From: Nocardia abscessus NBRC 100374
GTDB taxonomy: Bacteria > Actinomycetota > Actinomycetes > Mycobacteriales > Mycobacteriaceae
Length of the DNA: 64,000 nucleotides
Assembly: GCF_000308455.1 (NCBI RefSeq)
Contig: NZ_BAFP01000064.1
Coordinates: 1 to 64,000 of the forward strand
Reading direction: 5' to 3'
Shown: piece after piece, positions 9,963-18,307 of the stretch
Position numbering within the stretch: the stretch's first letter is position 1
How the letters are laid out: each line of letters begins with the position of its first letter
Program-made: the position numbers and the translations under genes
Notes under the pieces: generated by a model
Databases searched by the model: none
The model's input: the letters and a program-made list of their open reading frames with translations, nothing else
What the model was told of the DNA's origin: nothing

Positions 9963-11303
9963 TCAGTGCGCGGGCAGCGGCCAGGCGGGACGATCCGCGC
10001 CGTAGGCGGGTGCGGGCCAGGCGTAATCCGGGTACTCGGCGAGCACGGGCGGCGCGGTGACGACCTGCCCGTGCCGGACCGCCTCCGCCGGGCTCGGCAA
10101 AGCGGCCTTGGGATGACCCGGGGTACGGTCCGGCGCGTCGAGCAGCCAGGCCGCCGTGCGGGCCAGGGCCACCCGCACGTCCCGTCCGACGCCGTCGTCG
10201 GCCCGCGCGGCCAAGGCGTCGATCACGCCCGCCGCGAGCAGGTAGCCCGACGCGTGGTCGAGCGCCTGCGCGGGCAGCGCCCCCGGCACCGCGGGCGCAC
10301 CCTCGAGGATCGAGATGCCGGAGGCGGCCTGCACGATGCTGTCGAAGCCGCGCCGTCCGCCCCACGGACCGGACTCACCCCAGGCGGAGACCCGTCCGTG
10401 GATCAGGCCGGGCCGGGCGGCGGCGCGCACGCCCGCGCGCTCCAGCGAGCCCGGCCGGTACCCGGTGATCAGCACGTCCGCGGCGGCGATCAGGTCGTCG
10501 ATGCCGCGTGTGCGCAGGTCGACGAGTGTGGAGCGTTTGCCCTGGCAGGTGTCGGCGAACTGCCAGGAGATCTCCGGCAGCTGCGGCGGATCGATCCGCA
10601 GTACCTCGGCGCCGAGCAGCCCGAGCGCCCGCGTTGCGACCGGACCCGCGATCACCCTGGTCAGATCGAGCACACGCACGCCACGCAGCGGCTGCAAGGG
10701 CGCGGCGCCGGACGGCAATCCGAGTTCGCCGCGGTCGGCGCGCGAGGTGATCGCGACCACCGGGCCCGCCGCGGCGGCCTGTCCCTCGCGGCTGGCGGCC
10801 CATTCCGCCTCGGTGCGGACGCGGACCGCGACGGCGCCGTGCGCGGCGGCCTGTTCCTCCAGGTCCGCGGCGCGCATCATGGCCATCTGGGCAACCACGA
10901 GGTCCACCGGCGCGGACTCGGGCAGGCCGAGCGCGGACAGCAGCAGCGACCGGTGGTGCGGGTAGTTCGCGTGCGTGCGAACCCACCCGTCGAAGGTGGG
11001 GAAGAAACCGGACAGCTCGGCGAACGGCGTCGGGAACCGGCCGCTGATGCGTAACAGGCGCTCGCTGGAGAAGGCCGCGGTGATACGGGCCGGATCGATG
11101 CGGTGCGCCACCGGGTCGAGGCCGCGCGCGGTCCGCATGCGGTTCGCGGCCGCCGTCAGCGCTGTCACCGAACCGGCGGCCAGCGCCCAGACCGGTAGTG
11201 TCGCGGCGAGATTGCTACCCGGATCGGGCGAGGGGGAGATGCGCGAGGCGGTGACACCGATACCGGCCTCGTAGTCGTGGACGAGCCGTGCGTGCGTGAT
11301 CAC
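9963..11303 (-). CDS. CaiB/BaiF class III CoA-transferase family protein
   Basis: 446-residue class III acyl-CoA transferase. Family signatures: VRVLDLTRVIAGPVATRALG with LGAEVLRIDPP (CoA-binding Rossmann-like part), the QGKRSTLVDL stretch, GYRPGSLER and GFDSIVQAASG. These enzymes move CoA between carboxylates through an Asp-anchored anhydride. An N-terminal region of about 190 residues precedes the canonical fold start and resembles the degenerate first half of two-domain actinobacterial CoA-transferases. GTG at 11303 (VITHARL) is taken as start; a frame extending to 11639 is low-complexity Arg/Pro and unlikely. No strong ribosome site is visible, so the start is uncertain. Confidence 0.8.
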   Translation of the reverse strand: MITHARLVHDYEAGIGVTASRISPSPDPGSNLAATLPVWALAAGSVTALTAAANRMRTARGLDPVAHRIDPARITAAFSSERLLRISGRFPTPFAELSGFFPTFDGWVRTHANYPHHRSLLLSALGLPESAPVDLVVAQMAMMRAADLEEQAAAHGAVAVRVRTEAEWAASREGQAAAAGPVVAITSRADRGELGLPSGAAPLQPLRGVRVLDLTRVIAGPVATRALGLLGAEVLRIDPPQLPEISWQFADTCQGKRSTLVDLRTRGIDDLIAAADVLITGYRPGSLERAGVRAAARPGLIHGRVSAWGESGPWGGRRGFDSIVQAASGISILEGAPAVPGALPAQALDHASGYLLAAGVIDALAARADDGVGRDVRVALARTAAWLLDAPDRTPGHPKAALPSPAEAVRHGQVVTAPPVLAEYPDYAWPAPAYGADRPAWPLPAH

Positions 11304-11892
11304 TCGCTTCAGCCTAGTTGCCGGTCCGGAGAGGCCGCGTGTCGTGGTCCCCCCGGCCGGAGCCGTTGCCGCCCGCGGATTCCGGACCACACCGCCGTTC
11401 TGTCGCGCCACCTGCGACGATCCGGATCGCCGCTCAGCACGGCCCGCCTGCCGGTGCGCGGTGGGTCGATGCGGCGGGACGATCGCTGATCGAACCGGGC
11501 GCGCGTCCGGGTGGGTCCGCCGAGAGCGCTCGGACGGCGACCGCCGAAGCGCGGACGGGTGCCGCCGAGATTGCGGATGAAATGCTGACGAGCCCGCGGC
11601 CTTCGGCGGCGTCTTCCGGATGCGCTCGGCGTCCCGCACAGTGGCGATGCCGAGCGGGACTTCAGGACCGCACTACGCGAAAGGAGCTGTCGGAGAGTCC
11701 TTCTCGCCAGTGAGGATAGTGGCACGCGCCGAAGCCGGAGGAATTGGCCAGGATATCCCCATGCTGCACCGCAGCAACCGGCGCGGGACGCCGCGCGGAA
11801 CCGATGACCTGTCCGTCGCGTGCGGACAGAGGGCAGAACATGGCAGGCCGCACCGAACACCACGCGGCAGCCATAGGTGAGGTCGAGCGACG
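11304..11892. other. Intergenic region without recognised gene
   Basis: 589 bp between divergent genes. All open frames here are Arg/Pro/Ala-rich shadows without homology features. It must contain promoters for both flanking genes, but I could not single out boxes. GAGGTCGAGCGACG just before the next ATG is a weak ribosome site. Confidence 0.5.
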
Positions 11893-12435
11893 ATGACGAA
11901 CGTCTATGCCGGAAGCGCGGAATACACGGTGCCGGTGGTCAGGAAGAAACCTAACTCCGCTGTGCGGGACCGAATTCCGGTCTTCGGCAACGACATGCAG
12001 CCGCGCGCCGCTCTGATCCCGGACCGGGTCCGCTCCGCGCCGATCAAGCACGACTACGAGCTGATGGCCGTCCAGGACGCCCAGAACGCCGGGTACCTGC
12101 GGGAGATCCAGAACCTCGCCGCCGAACGCGCCGCGCTGGGGACCGGCGGCCACGATCAGGCGACGCGACTGCGCACCGAGCAGCTCGAGGCGGCGCTGGC
12201 GGCGGCGATGACGGACGCGAAGGCGGCGGGCGTCGCCGCAAGCGACGTCGAGCGTGCCGCGGATTACGGCCGCGCGGGCGCCCACTGGGCCGATCGCCCC
12301 GCGCACCGCTACCTCGGCCGGATCGCGCAGCTGACCGACGAGATGGGGTCGCGTCTCACCGAATTGGCCGGCTACCGGCAGCGGATCGCCGAACTCGAAC
12401 AGCGTCTCGCGCGGACCCGGCTCGGCGAACTCTGA
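11893..12435 (+). CDS. Hypothetical coiled-coil protein
   Basis: 180-residue soluble protein that I do not recognise. About residues 1-50 are Pro/Arg-rich and probably disordered. From about residue 60 to the end the sequence is rich in Ala, Glu, Arg and Leu with heptad-like spacing (QIENLAAERA-type helices and a terminal RIAELEQRLARTRLGEL), consistent with a coiled coil broken in the middle by a Gly/Trp segment (GRAGAHWADRP). Codon use follows the genome (strong GC3), which supports a real gene. It is 65 bp upstream of a serine hydrolase on the same strand and may share its transcript. No signal peptide or membrane segment. Confidence 0.65.
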   Translation: MTNVYAGSAEYTVPVVRKKPNSAVRDRIPVFGNDMQPRAALIPDRVRSAPIKHDYELMAVQDAQNAGYLREIQNLAAERAALGTGGHDQATRLRTEQLEAALAAAMTDAKAAGVAASDVERAADYGRAGAHWADRPAHRYLGRIAQLTDEMGSRLTELAGYRQRIAELEQRLARTRLGEL

Positions 12436-12500
12436 GGGGCCCTCCCGCTCGCGCGACCCCCGCTGCCGTACCCGCCCCTCGGGACGGGGATGCTGCACCG

Positions 12501-13370
12501 GTGCAGGAGATCTTTCGGACCGCAGGCGTCGAGGGGTGGGTGTATGCCCGATGCGTCGGTTGTGGCGCCGAGGCGGGCTCGGGGGCGGACGAGCCGGTGG
12601 TGCTGGCGTCGGTGGTGAAGGTGCCGCTGGTGCTGGAGTTCGCCAGGCAGGTGGCGGCGGGACAACTGGACCCCACCGACCGGGTGCGGGCGCGGGCGGC
12701 GGACCGGCTCGGCGGCGTCGGCACCGCGGGCTGCGCCGACGACGTCGAGTTCAGCCTGCGCGACGCGGCGTACCTCGCACTCACCGTCAGCGACAACACC
12801 GCCGCCGACCTGCTGTTCGACCGGGTGGGGCTGGACAACGTGCGCTCGCTGCTGCGCGAACTCGGTCTCACCGCCACCCGGGTCGTCGGTCCCCCACGCG
12901 CGGTCGTGCGGTCCATGGCCGAGGACATCGGCGCGGCCGACGCGGCCGAATTCGCCCGCCGGTTCCCCGAGCTGACCGCCGAGCAGGTGCTGCGCACCAG
13001 GGCGCTGGACCCGGGGCGGACCACCGCGAGCACCCCGCGTGAGATGGCCCGGCTGCTCACCCTGATCGCCCTCGATCAGGCAGGCGCGCCCGAGGCGTGC
13101 CGGTGGGTTCGCGACCTGATGCGCCAGCAGGTGAACTGGTACCGCCTCGCGGCCGCCTTCCCTCCGGAGGTGCAGGTCTGGGCCAAGACTGGGACGCTGC
13201 CCGGGGTGCGCAACGAGATCGGTGTCGTCGAATATCCGGACCGTACGCGGTATGCCGTCGCCGTTTTCACGCGCGCGGCGACGCTGGCGCAGCGGTTGCC
13301 CGAGGTGGATCGCGCCATCGGCGCCGCCGCCGTCGAGGCGATCGGCCGCATCGTTCACGGCCTGCCGTAG
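12501..13370 (+). CDS. Serine hydrolase, class A beta-lactamase-like fold
   Basis: 289-residue protein of the beta-lactamase/transpeptidase-like superfamily. The three active-site motifs are in order: SVVK (Ser37, Lys40), SDN (97-99) and KTG (229-231). The omega-loop Glu that class A enzymes need for deacylation (E-x-x-x-N) is not evident; the region reads RALDPGRTTASTP. No signal peptide is visible from the GTG start, so it may be cytoplasmic. It is therefore better called a serine hydrolase than a beta-lactamase. It overlaps the convergent LysR gene by 16 bp. Mycobacteriales carry several such cytosolic paralogues of unknown substrate. Confidence 0.8.
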   Translation: MQEIFRTAGVEGWVYARCVGCGAEAGSGADEPVVLASVVKVPLVLEFARQVAAGQLDPTDRVRARAADRLGGVGTAGCADDVEFSLRDAAYLALTVSDNTAADLLFDRVGLDNVRSLLRELGLTATRVVGPPRAVVRSMAEDIGAADAAEFARRFPELTAEQVLRTRALDPGRTTASTPREMARLLTLIALDQAGAPEACRWVRDLMRQQVNWYRLAAAFPPEVQVWAKTGTLPGVRNEIGVVEYPDRTRYAVAVFTRAATLAQRLPEVDRAIGAAAVEAIGRIVHGLP

Positions 13371-14305
13371 ACGACGTTCCACGGCCGTTGCGGCGAATCC
13401 GCGACCGTGGCTGGCCGGGACGAGCCGTCGTCCTGCAGGACCGTCACGACCAGCTCAGCCAGTTCACCCACCAGGGGATGCGCCACGCCGACCGGCCAGG
13501 CCAGCGACAGCCGGTGACTCAGTGCTTCCTCCGGCAGCGGCCGCCAGACCACCCGTGGTTCCTTCTGCGCCACCATGCCCTGGTCGAAGGCCACGCCACG
13601 ACCGGAGAGCACCATCCCGAGCACGAATTCCGGGTTGCGCGCGTGCTGGACCGACGTCGGACGGAAGCCGTGTTCCCAGCACCGGCGCAGGGTGGCGTCG
13701 TAGAGGCCGGGCGCCGCCGCGCGCGGGAAGATCACCAAGCCGTGCCCGGCGAGGTCGGCCAGTTCGAGTGCCGACCGTGCCGCCAGCGGCGAATCGCGGG
13801 GCAGCACCACGCCGAGTGGCGTCTGGACCGCCGGTCCGAGTTCCAGGCCGACCGCGTCGACCGGGTGTTGCAGCAACCCGGCGTCGAGTTGCCGGTCGGC
13901 GAGCAGCCGGACCTGCTCGGCGGTGGTGAGTTCCTGCAGGTCCACCCGGACGTCCCTGGCCTCGAACGCGGTGAGCAGTGCGGCGAGCAACCGCCCGGCC
14001 AATTCGGGCGGCACGCCGATGCGCACCGCGTCCATCTCGCCCCGATGCGCCTTGCCCACCAGCGATTTCGTTCGTTCCCAGCGGGCCAGCAGGTCCTTGG
14101 ACTCCGCGAGCAGGATCTGCCCGGCTTCGGTGAGCGCGACCCGGCGGCTGTCCCGGTCGAACAACCGCGCGCCGAGGTCGGCCTCCAGACGGCGGATGCG
14201 CTGGCTCAGCGGCGGCTGGGCGATGCCGAGGCGTTCGGCGGCCCGCCCGAAATGCAATTCCTCCGCGACGGCGACGAAGTACCGGAGTTGGCGCAACTGG
14301 TCCAC
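13355..14305 (-). CDS. LysR family transcriptional regulator
   Basis: 316 residues. The N-terminal winged HTH is classical: LRYFVAVAEELHFGRAAERL followed by AQPPLSQRIRRLEADLGARLFDR (residues about 6-50). The C-terminal periplasmic-binding-like effector domain begins near residue 90 (VRIGVPPELAG). It lies divergent to the Tat lipoprotein hydrolase, with an 83-bp intergenic region carrying a GATATC-n6-GATATC dyad nine bases from its ATG. LysR proteins usually control the divergent gene, so the metallo-beta-lactamase-fold lipoprotein is the most likely target. Effector unknown. Confidence 0.9.
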   Translation of the reverse strand: MDQLRQLRYFVAVAEELHFGRAAERLGIAQPPLSQRIRRLEADLGARLFDRDSRRVALTEAGQILLAESKDLLARWERTKSLVGKAHRGEMDAVRIGVPPELAGRLLAALLTAFEARDVRVDLQELTTAEQVRLLADRQLDAGLLQHPVDAVGLELGPAVQTPLGVVLPRDSPLAARSALELADLAGHGLVIFPRAAAPGLYDATLRRCWEHGFRPTSVQHARNPEFVLGMVLSGRGVAFDQGMVAQKEPRVVWRPLPEEALSHRLSLAWPVGVAHPLVGELAELVVTVLQDDGSSRPATVADSPQRPWNVVYGRP

Positions 14306-14313
14306 GCTGCGAC

Positions 14314-14331
14314 GATATCCGTTCCGATATC
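14314..14331. promoter_or_regulatory. Candidate LysR-site dyad
   Basis: GATATC-CGTTCC-GATATC, two palindromic hexamers forming a symmetric 18-bp element, placed between divergent lysR and the lipoprotein gene. The spacing and AT content of the half-sites suit a LysR recognition site. Symmetry is the only evidence. Confidence 0.4.
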
Positions 14332-14388
14332 AGTGAGTGCGCGCGTAGGTCTTGGACACCGACGCCGAGCTTGTGGTGTGGTGCCTGC

Positions 14389-15369
14389 ATGACAGGTCTC
14401 GGACGGCGTGAATTCTTCGGCGCGACCGCGGGTGCGGCCGCGCTCGCGGGCCTAGTTGCTTGCGCTACAACAGATTCCACGAACAACGGTGCGGCGGCGC
14501 CGGCCTCGGCGGGCGGACCGTCCGGCGCTGTGACGCTGCGGTGGTGGGGCAACAACAGCTGGGAGATCCGCCTTCCCGGCGGCAAGACCGTGCTCATCGA
14601 TCCGTGGCTGACCAGGTTCCATACCGGAACTTACACCGCCGATGGCGCGGATCCGCAGACTCCGATCACCGTGGACACCGCCCTGATCGACCGTTACGTC
14701 GACAGCGGCGAATTGCGCGCCGATCACATCCTGGTCACCCACGGCCACTACGACCACCTCGCCGACGTGCCGTACCTGGCGAAGAAGACCGGGGCGACGG
14801 TGCTCGGCACGGAGACGCACCTGAACCTGATGGCCGCGCTGGGCGCGCCGGAGCAGCAGCTCGCCTTGGCCACCGGTGGCGAGGTCCTCCGCTTCGACGG
14901 CTACACCATCCGGGTGCTGCGCTCATTGCATTCTGCTTCGGGACCACGTGCCACGGTGGCCTTCGCGGGCACCCGGCCAGGCTTCGGCAGCGGAAATCTC
15001 CCTGAGCCCAGAGTGATTCGCGATCTCGTCGAGGGCGGCACGCTCGCCTACGAGGTGAGCGGCGGCGGGGTGAGCGTGCTGGACTTCGGCGGCTCGAACT
15101 ACATCGAGTCGGAAGTGGCGGGGTTGCGCCCGGATGTGCTGCTGCTGCCCGCCGGAGGCGGCAAGATCGCCGACTACGTCGGGCGCCTGTTGCGCGCCAC
15201 CGGCAATCCGCGCTACGTGCTGCCCACTCACTGGGACGACTTCGATCATCCGCTCACCGAACCCGCCCGCGACTGGGGCGGGCTCGAGCCCCTGCGCTCG
15301 GCGGTCGCCGCGGTCAGCCCGCAGAGCACCTTCGTCACCGTGGACCACCTGCAAACCTTCACGCCCTGA
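14389..15369 (+). CDS. Tat-exported lipoprotein with metallo-beta-lactamase-fold (UlaG/RomA-like) domain
   Basis: 326 residues. The N-terminus has a twin-arginine signal (LGRREFFGA) running into a lipobox (LVAC), so the mature protein should be a membrane-anchored exported lipoprotein. The catalytic domain has the metal-binding HxHxDH motif THGHYDHLADV, and a C-terminal PTHWDDFDHP segment with further ligands, typical of UlaG-like MBL hydrolases acting on lactones, phosphodiesters or N-acyl ethanolamine lipids. ATG at 14389 is preferred over the ATG at 14371 because it positions the RR motif normally. Divergent from lysR. Confidence 0.85.
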   Translation: MTGLGRREFFGATAGAAALAGLVACATTDSTNNGAAAPASAGGPSGAVTLRWWGNNSWEIRLPGGKTVLIDPWLTRFHTGTYTADGADPQTPITVDTALIDRYVDSGELRADHILVTHGHYDHLADVPYLAKKTGATVLGTETHLNLMAALGAPEQQLALATGGEVLRFDGYTIRVLRSLHSASGPRATVAFAGTRPGFGSGNLPEPRVIRDLVEGGTLAYEVSGGGVSVLDFGGSNYIESEVAGLRPDVLLLPAGGGKIADYVGRLLRATGNPRYVLPTHWDDFDHPLTEPARDWGGLEPLRSAVAAVSPQSTFVTVDHLQTFTP

Positions 15370-15553
15370 CCGGCTCCTCCGCTCCGGCATATCGTCCATC
15401 TCTCCGGCCCGTTGCCGCCGAGCGCCACGATCCGGAGCGGAATTCACAGGAGAGGCGGGTCAGGATGTCGATTCGGTCGCTGACCGGCGCGGCCGATTAC
15501 CGTGGTCTGGTCCGGCTCGCGCCGGGACCGACGGTGGAGAAGGGAGACCGAAC

Positions 15554-16315
15554 GTGGCTGGAACCATCACCGATTCGGCGTGGTTGCGGACTCTGCGATC
15601 CGAGGCGGTCGTGCGGCAGCATCTTCTGTGCTTCCCGCCCGGTGGCGGATCGGCCACGGCCTATCGAGATCTCGCACAGCGGTTCGGGCCGGGCGTCGCG
15701 GTGTTCGCGGTGCAGTACCCCGGGCGGCAGGACCGGCTGGGCGAGGACCCGATCACCGATCTGGTCGCGCTCGCGGACCGGATCGCCCGGGAAGTGCTCG
15801 CCCAGGGCCGGGTCGCGGGGCTGTCGCTGTTCGGGCACAGCATGGGCGCGACCGTGGCGTTCGAGACCGCGCGCAGGCTCGAGCGTGCCGGGCAGCCGGT
15901 GACCACGCTGTTCGTGTCCGGCCGTCCCGCACCGACTTTCGAGGAGACCGGGCGGTTGCACCTGGCCTCCGACGACGACCTCATCGGCGACCTGGTGCGG
16001 CTGGCCGCGGACCCAGCGCCGCTCGAGATGCTGCGCGCCGAGCCGAGCCTCGCCGAACTCGTGCTGCCCGCCGTGCGTGCCGATTACCGAGCGGTCGAGA
16101 CCTATCGCTATCAGCCGGGGGAGCCGCTGCGCGCGGGCATCGCGGCGCTGGTCAGCACCGAGGACCCGACGATGCGACCCGAACAGGCCGACGAATGGCG
16201 GGCGCACACCGGTGCCGGATTCGACCGCGCGACCTTCCCCGGTGGGCATTTCTATCTGGACGAGCACGCCGCGGAGGTAGCCGGCTTCGTCGCGCGCCAC
16301 CTGGCGTCCGCCTGA
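15554..16315 (+). CDS. Type II thioesterase (alpha/beta hydrolase)
   Basis: 253-residue thioesterase of the GrsT/TEII family. The triad is visible: GHSMG (Ser96), STEDP (Asp204) and GGHFYL (His232); the FPPGGGSA N-terminal oxyanion motif is typical. Such proteins remove stalled or misprimed acyl chains from carrier proteins of NRPS/PKS systems. GTG at 15554 follows AGGGAG with a seven-base spacing. No NRPS or PKS gene is adjacent. The nearest related gene is the stand-alone condensation-domain protein 14 kb away, so its partner is probably elsewhere in the genome. Confidence 0.88.
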   Translation: MAGTITDSAWLRTLRSEAVVRQHLLCFPPGGGSATAYRDLAQRFGPGVAVFAVQYPGRQDRLGEDPITDLVALADRIAREVLAQGRVAGLSLFGHSMGATVAFETARRLERAGQPVTTLFVSGRPAPTFEETGRLHLASDDDLIGDLVRLAADPAPLEMLRAEPSLAELVLPAVRADYRAVETYRYQPGEPLRAGIAALVSTEDPTMRPEQADEWRAHTGAGFDRATFPGGHFYLDEHAAEVAGFVARHLASA

Positions 16316-16328
16316 GGACCGAGGGCGA

Positions 16329-16718
16329 TCAGTGCGGTACCTGCAGTTGGACGGCCGGGGCGGACCGCACGCGTAGCATCCACACGTAGCCGATCCAGGA
16401 CGCCACCACGAGGGCGGCCGCCAGTATGCGCACCGATCCGAGCGCGTGTTCGGGATAGATCACGCCGGTGAGGTAGTGATCGATGAACCCGCTCGACGGC
16501 AGCAGCGCCAGCCCCGCGCGCTCGCGCGCCCAATTCTCCAGATGCGTGAGCGGGCAGTCGAAGCCGACCACGATCGTGCTGAATCCCCAGCAGACCGCGA
16601 TCAGGTGCAGCCAGATCGTGCGCGGGAAGCGCCACGCGAGAAATCCCCCGACCACCACGTAGGCCACGAAGGCGAAGTGCGTGGCGACGGTGGCGTCGGC
16701 CAACAGCCGGTAGAGCAC
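16329..16718 (-). CDS. DUF2784 family membrane protein
   Basis: 129-residue integral membrane protein with about four hydrophobic helices and the DUF2784 hallmarks: HFAFVAYVVVGG near the N-terminus, a conserved CPLTHLEN motif after GFDC, and a C-terminal ALGSVRILAAALVV helix. Function of the family is unknown. The GTG at 16718 follows GGAGG by one base; longer in-frame extension runs through the upstream SDR gene and is rejected. It ends 14 bp from the convergent thioesterase. Confidence 0.85.
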   Translation of the reverse strand: MLYRLLADATVATHFAFVAYVVVGGFLAWRFPRTIWLHLIAVCWGFSTIVVGFDCPLTHLENWARERAGLALLPSSGFIDHYLTGVIYPEHALGSVRILAAALVVASWIGYVWMLRVRSAPAVQLQVPH

Positions 16719-16765
16719 GCCTCCAGCGTAGCCTTTCCCCGCGTGCGGGATCCCGGATCGGACTC

Positions 16766-18211
16766 CTACCAGGGGGAGGGCTGAAAGTCCTTGAGGAAGC
16801 AGCCGAACAGATCGGTGCCGTTCTCGCCCTGCACGATCGGGTCGTAGACGCGCGCCGCGCCGTCGACCAGGTCCAGTGGCGCGTGGAAGCCCTCCTCGGC
16901 GAGGCGGACCTTCGTGTAGTGCGGGCGTTCGTCGGTGATCCAGCCGGTGTCGACGGCGGTCATCAGAATGCCGTCTTGCTCTAACATCTCGCGGGCGCTG
17001 GTGCGGGTCAGCATGTTCAACGCGGCCTTGGCCATATTGGTGTGCGGGTGCCCCGGGCCCTTGTAGGCGCGGGAGAACTGCCCTTCCATCGCGGAGACGT
17101 TCACGACGTACTTGCGGCGCGCCTGCGCGGCGGCCATCGCCGGGCGCAGCCGCGAGACCAGGATGAACGGCGCGACCGAGTTGCACAGCTGCACCTCGAG
17201 CAGTTCGGTCGGGTCCACCTCGGCGACGGTCTGCACCCAGCTGTTGGTGTGCGCGAGGTCCGGCACCAGGCCGCCCGCGTCGATCGCCACCCCGCGCGAA
17301 ATACGTTCCGGCGTCGCGGATCCCGCGACCAGGGCCAGTTCGGCGACGTCGGCGGCGGTCAGGGCGGGGGTGAGCGAGGCGGTCAACGCGGTGGGGTGCG
17401 CCTGCATGGTCTTGCCGAAACTCACCACCTCCGGCAGCGCGCCGGCGGGCAACGGTCCGGATTCGGCATCGACCAGGGCGCTGTAGGCGCCGGGGGAGCG
17501 GCGCACCGTCTGCGCGGCGTTGTTGATCAGGATGTCCAGCGGGCCCTGGGCGGCGACGTCGTCGGCGAGGGCGACCACCTGGGCCGGGTCGCGCAGATCG
17601 ATGCCGACGATGCGCAACCGGTGCAGCCAGTCCGCGCTGTCGTCCATCGCGGCGAACCGCCGGATGGCGTCGTTGGGAAAGCGCGTGGTGATGGTGGTGT
17701 GCGCGCCGTCGCGCAGCAGGCGCAGCGCGATGTACATGCCGATCTTGGCGCGACCGCCGGTGAGCAGTGCCCGGCGCCCGCTCAGATCGGTCCTGGCGTC
17801 GCGTTTGGCGTGGCTGCTCGCCGCGCAATCCGGGCACAGCTGGTGGTAGAAGGCGTCGACCCGGGTGTAGCGCTGCTTGCAGATGTAGCAGGGACGCGCG
17901 CGGATCAGCGTGCCTGCGCTGGCGCCGGCGGCGGTCGAGCTGATCGGGATGCCCGCGGTCTCGTCGTCGATCCGGTTCGGTGAGCCGGTCGCGGTCGCGG
18001 CGACCACCGCGCGATCGGCGGAGGAGACCGCCTCGCGCGCCTCGGAACGACGGCGCTGCTTGAGCTTCTTGAACATGTGCCCGACCGCCCGCTGCACGAG
18101 CACCGAGTCGGGGTGATCCTTCTCCAGGTTTCCGGCCTGCTCCAGGACCCGAAGACAGGTCGCGAGGTCCTCGGGATCGATCATGCTTTCGGCCATCGCG
18201 GCGGGGGACAT
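16766..18211 (-). CDS. Zinc-ribbon/SDR fusion oxidoreductase-like protein
   Basis: 481 residues. Residues 1-75 are helical and charged. A CxxC-x14-CxxC zinc ribbon follows (Cys108, 111, 126, 129). Then comes an SDR Rossmann domain with a TGGRAKIG nucleotide loop (151-158) and an INNAAQT motif. The catalytic Ser is present (NVSAMEG), but where SDRs have YxxxK this protein reads TNMAK: the Tyr is Thr, so classical dehydrogenase chemistry is doubtful. I recognise the architecture as a conserved unusual SDR group, without known reaction. The start is ATG at 18211; internal ATGs at 18196 and 18184 are alternatives. Confidence 0.78.
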   Translation of the reverse strand: MSPAAMAESMIDPEDLATCLRVLEQAGNLEKDHPDSVLVQRAVGHMFKKLKQRRRSEAREAVSSADRAVVAATATGSPNRIDDETAGIPISSTAAGASAGTLIRARPCYICKQRYTRVDAFYHQLCPDCAASSHAKRDARTDLSGRRALLTGGRAKIGMYIALRLLRDGAHTTITTRFPNDAIRRFAAMDDSADWLHRLRIVGIDLRDPAQVVALADDVAAQGPLDILINNAAQTVRRSPGAYSALVDAESGPLPAGALPEVVSFGKTMQAHPTALTASLTPALTAADVAELALVAGSATPERISRGVAIDAGGLVPDLAHTNSWVQTVAEVDPTELLEVQLCNSVAPFILVSRLRPAMAAAQARRKYVVNVSAMEGQFSRAYKGPGHPHTNMAKAALNMLTRTSAREMLEQDGILMTAVDTGWITDERPHYTKVRLAEEGFHAPLDLVDGAARVYDPIVQGENGTDLFGCFLKDFQPSPW

Positions 18212-18307
18212 CCTTCATAGAGCTGGGTAGACGACCGGCCCATTGTCGCAAACCCGCCTGCCGGGTAACCGCCCGGTTGCCTGTGTTCGCGCCGGAACGC
18301 CCCTCGG

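Noticed and set aside
12501..13370. Calling the serine hydrolase a beta-lactamase
   Set aside because: No deacylating Glu and no signal peptide are visible; resistance function is not supported.
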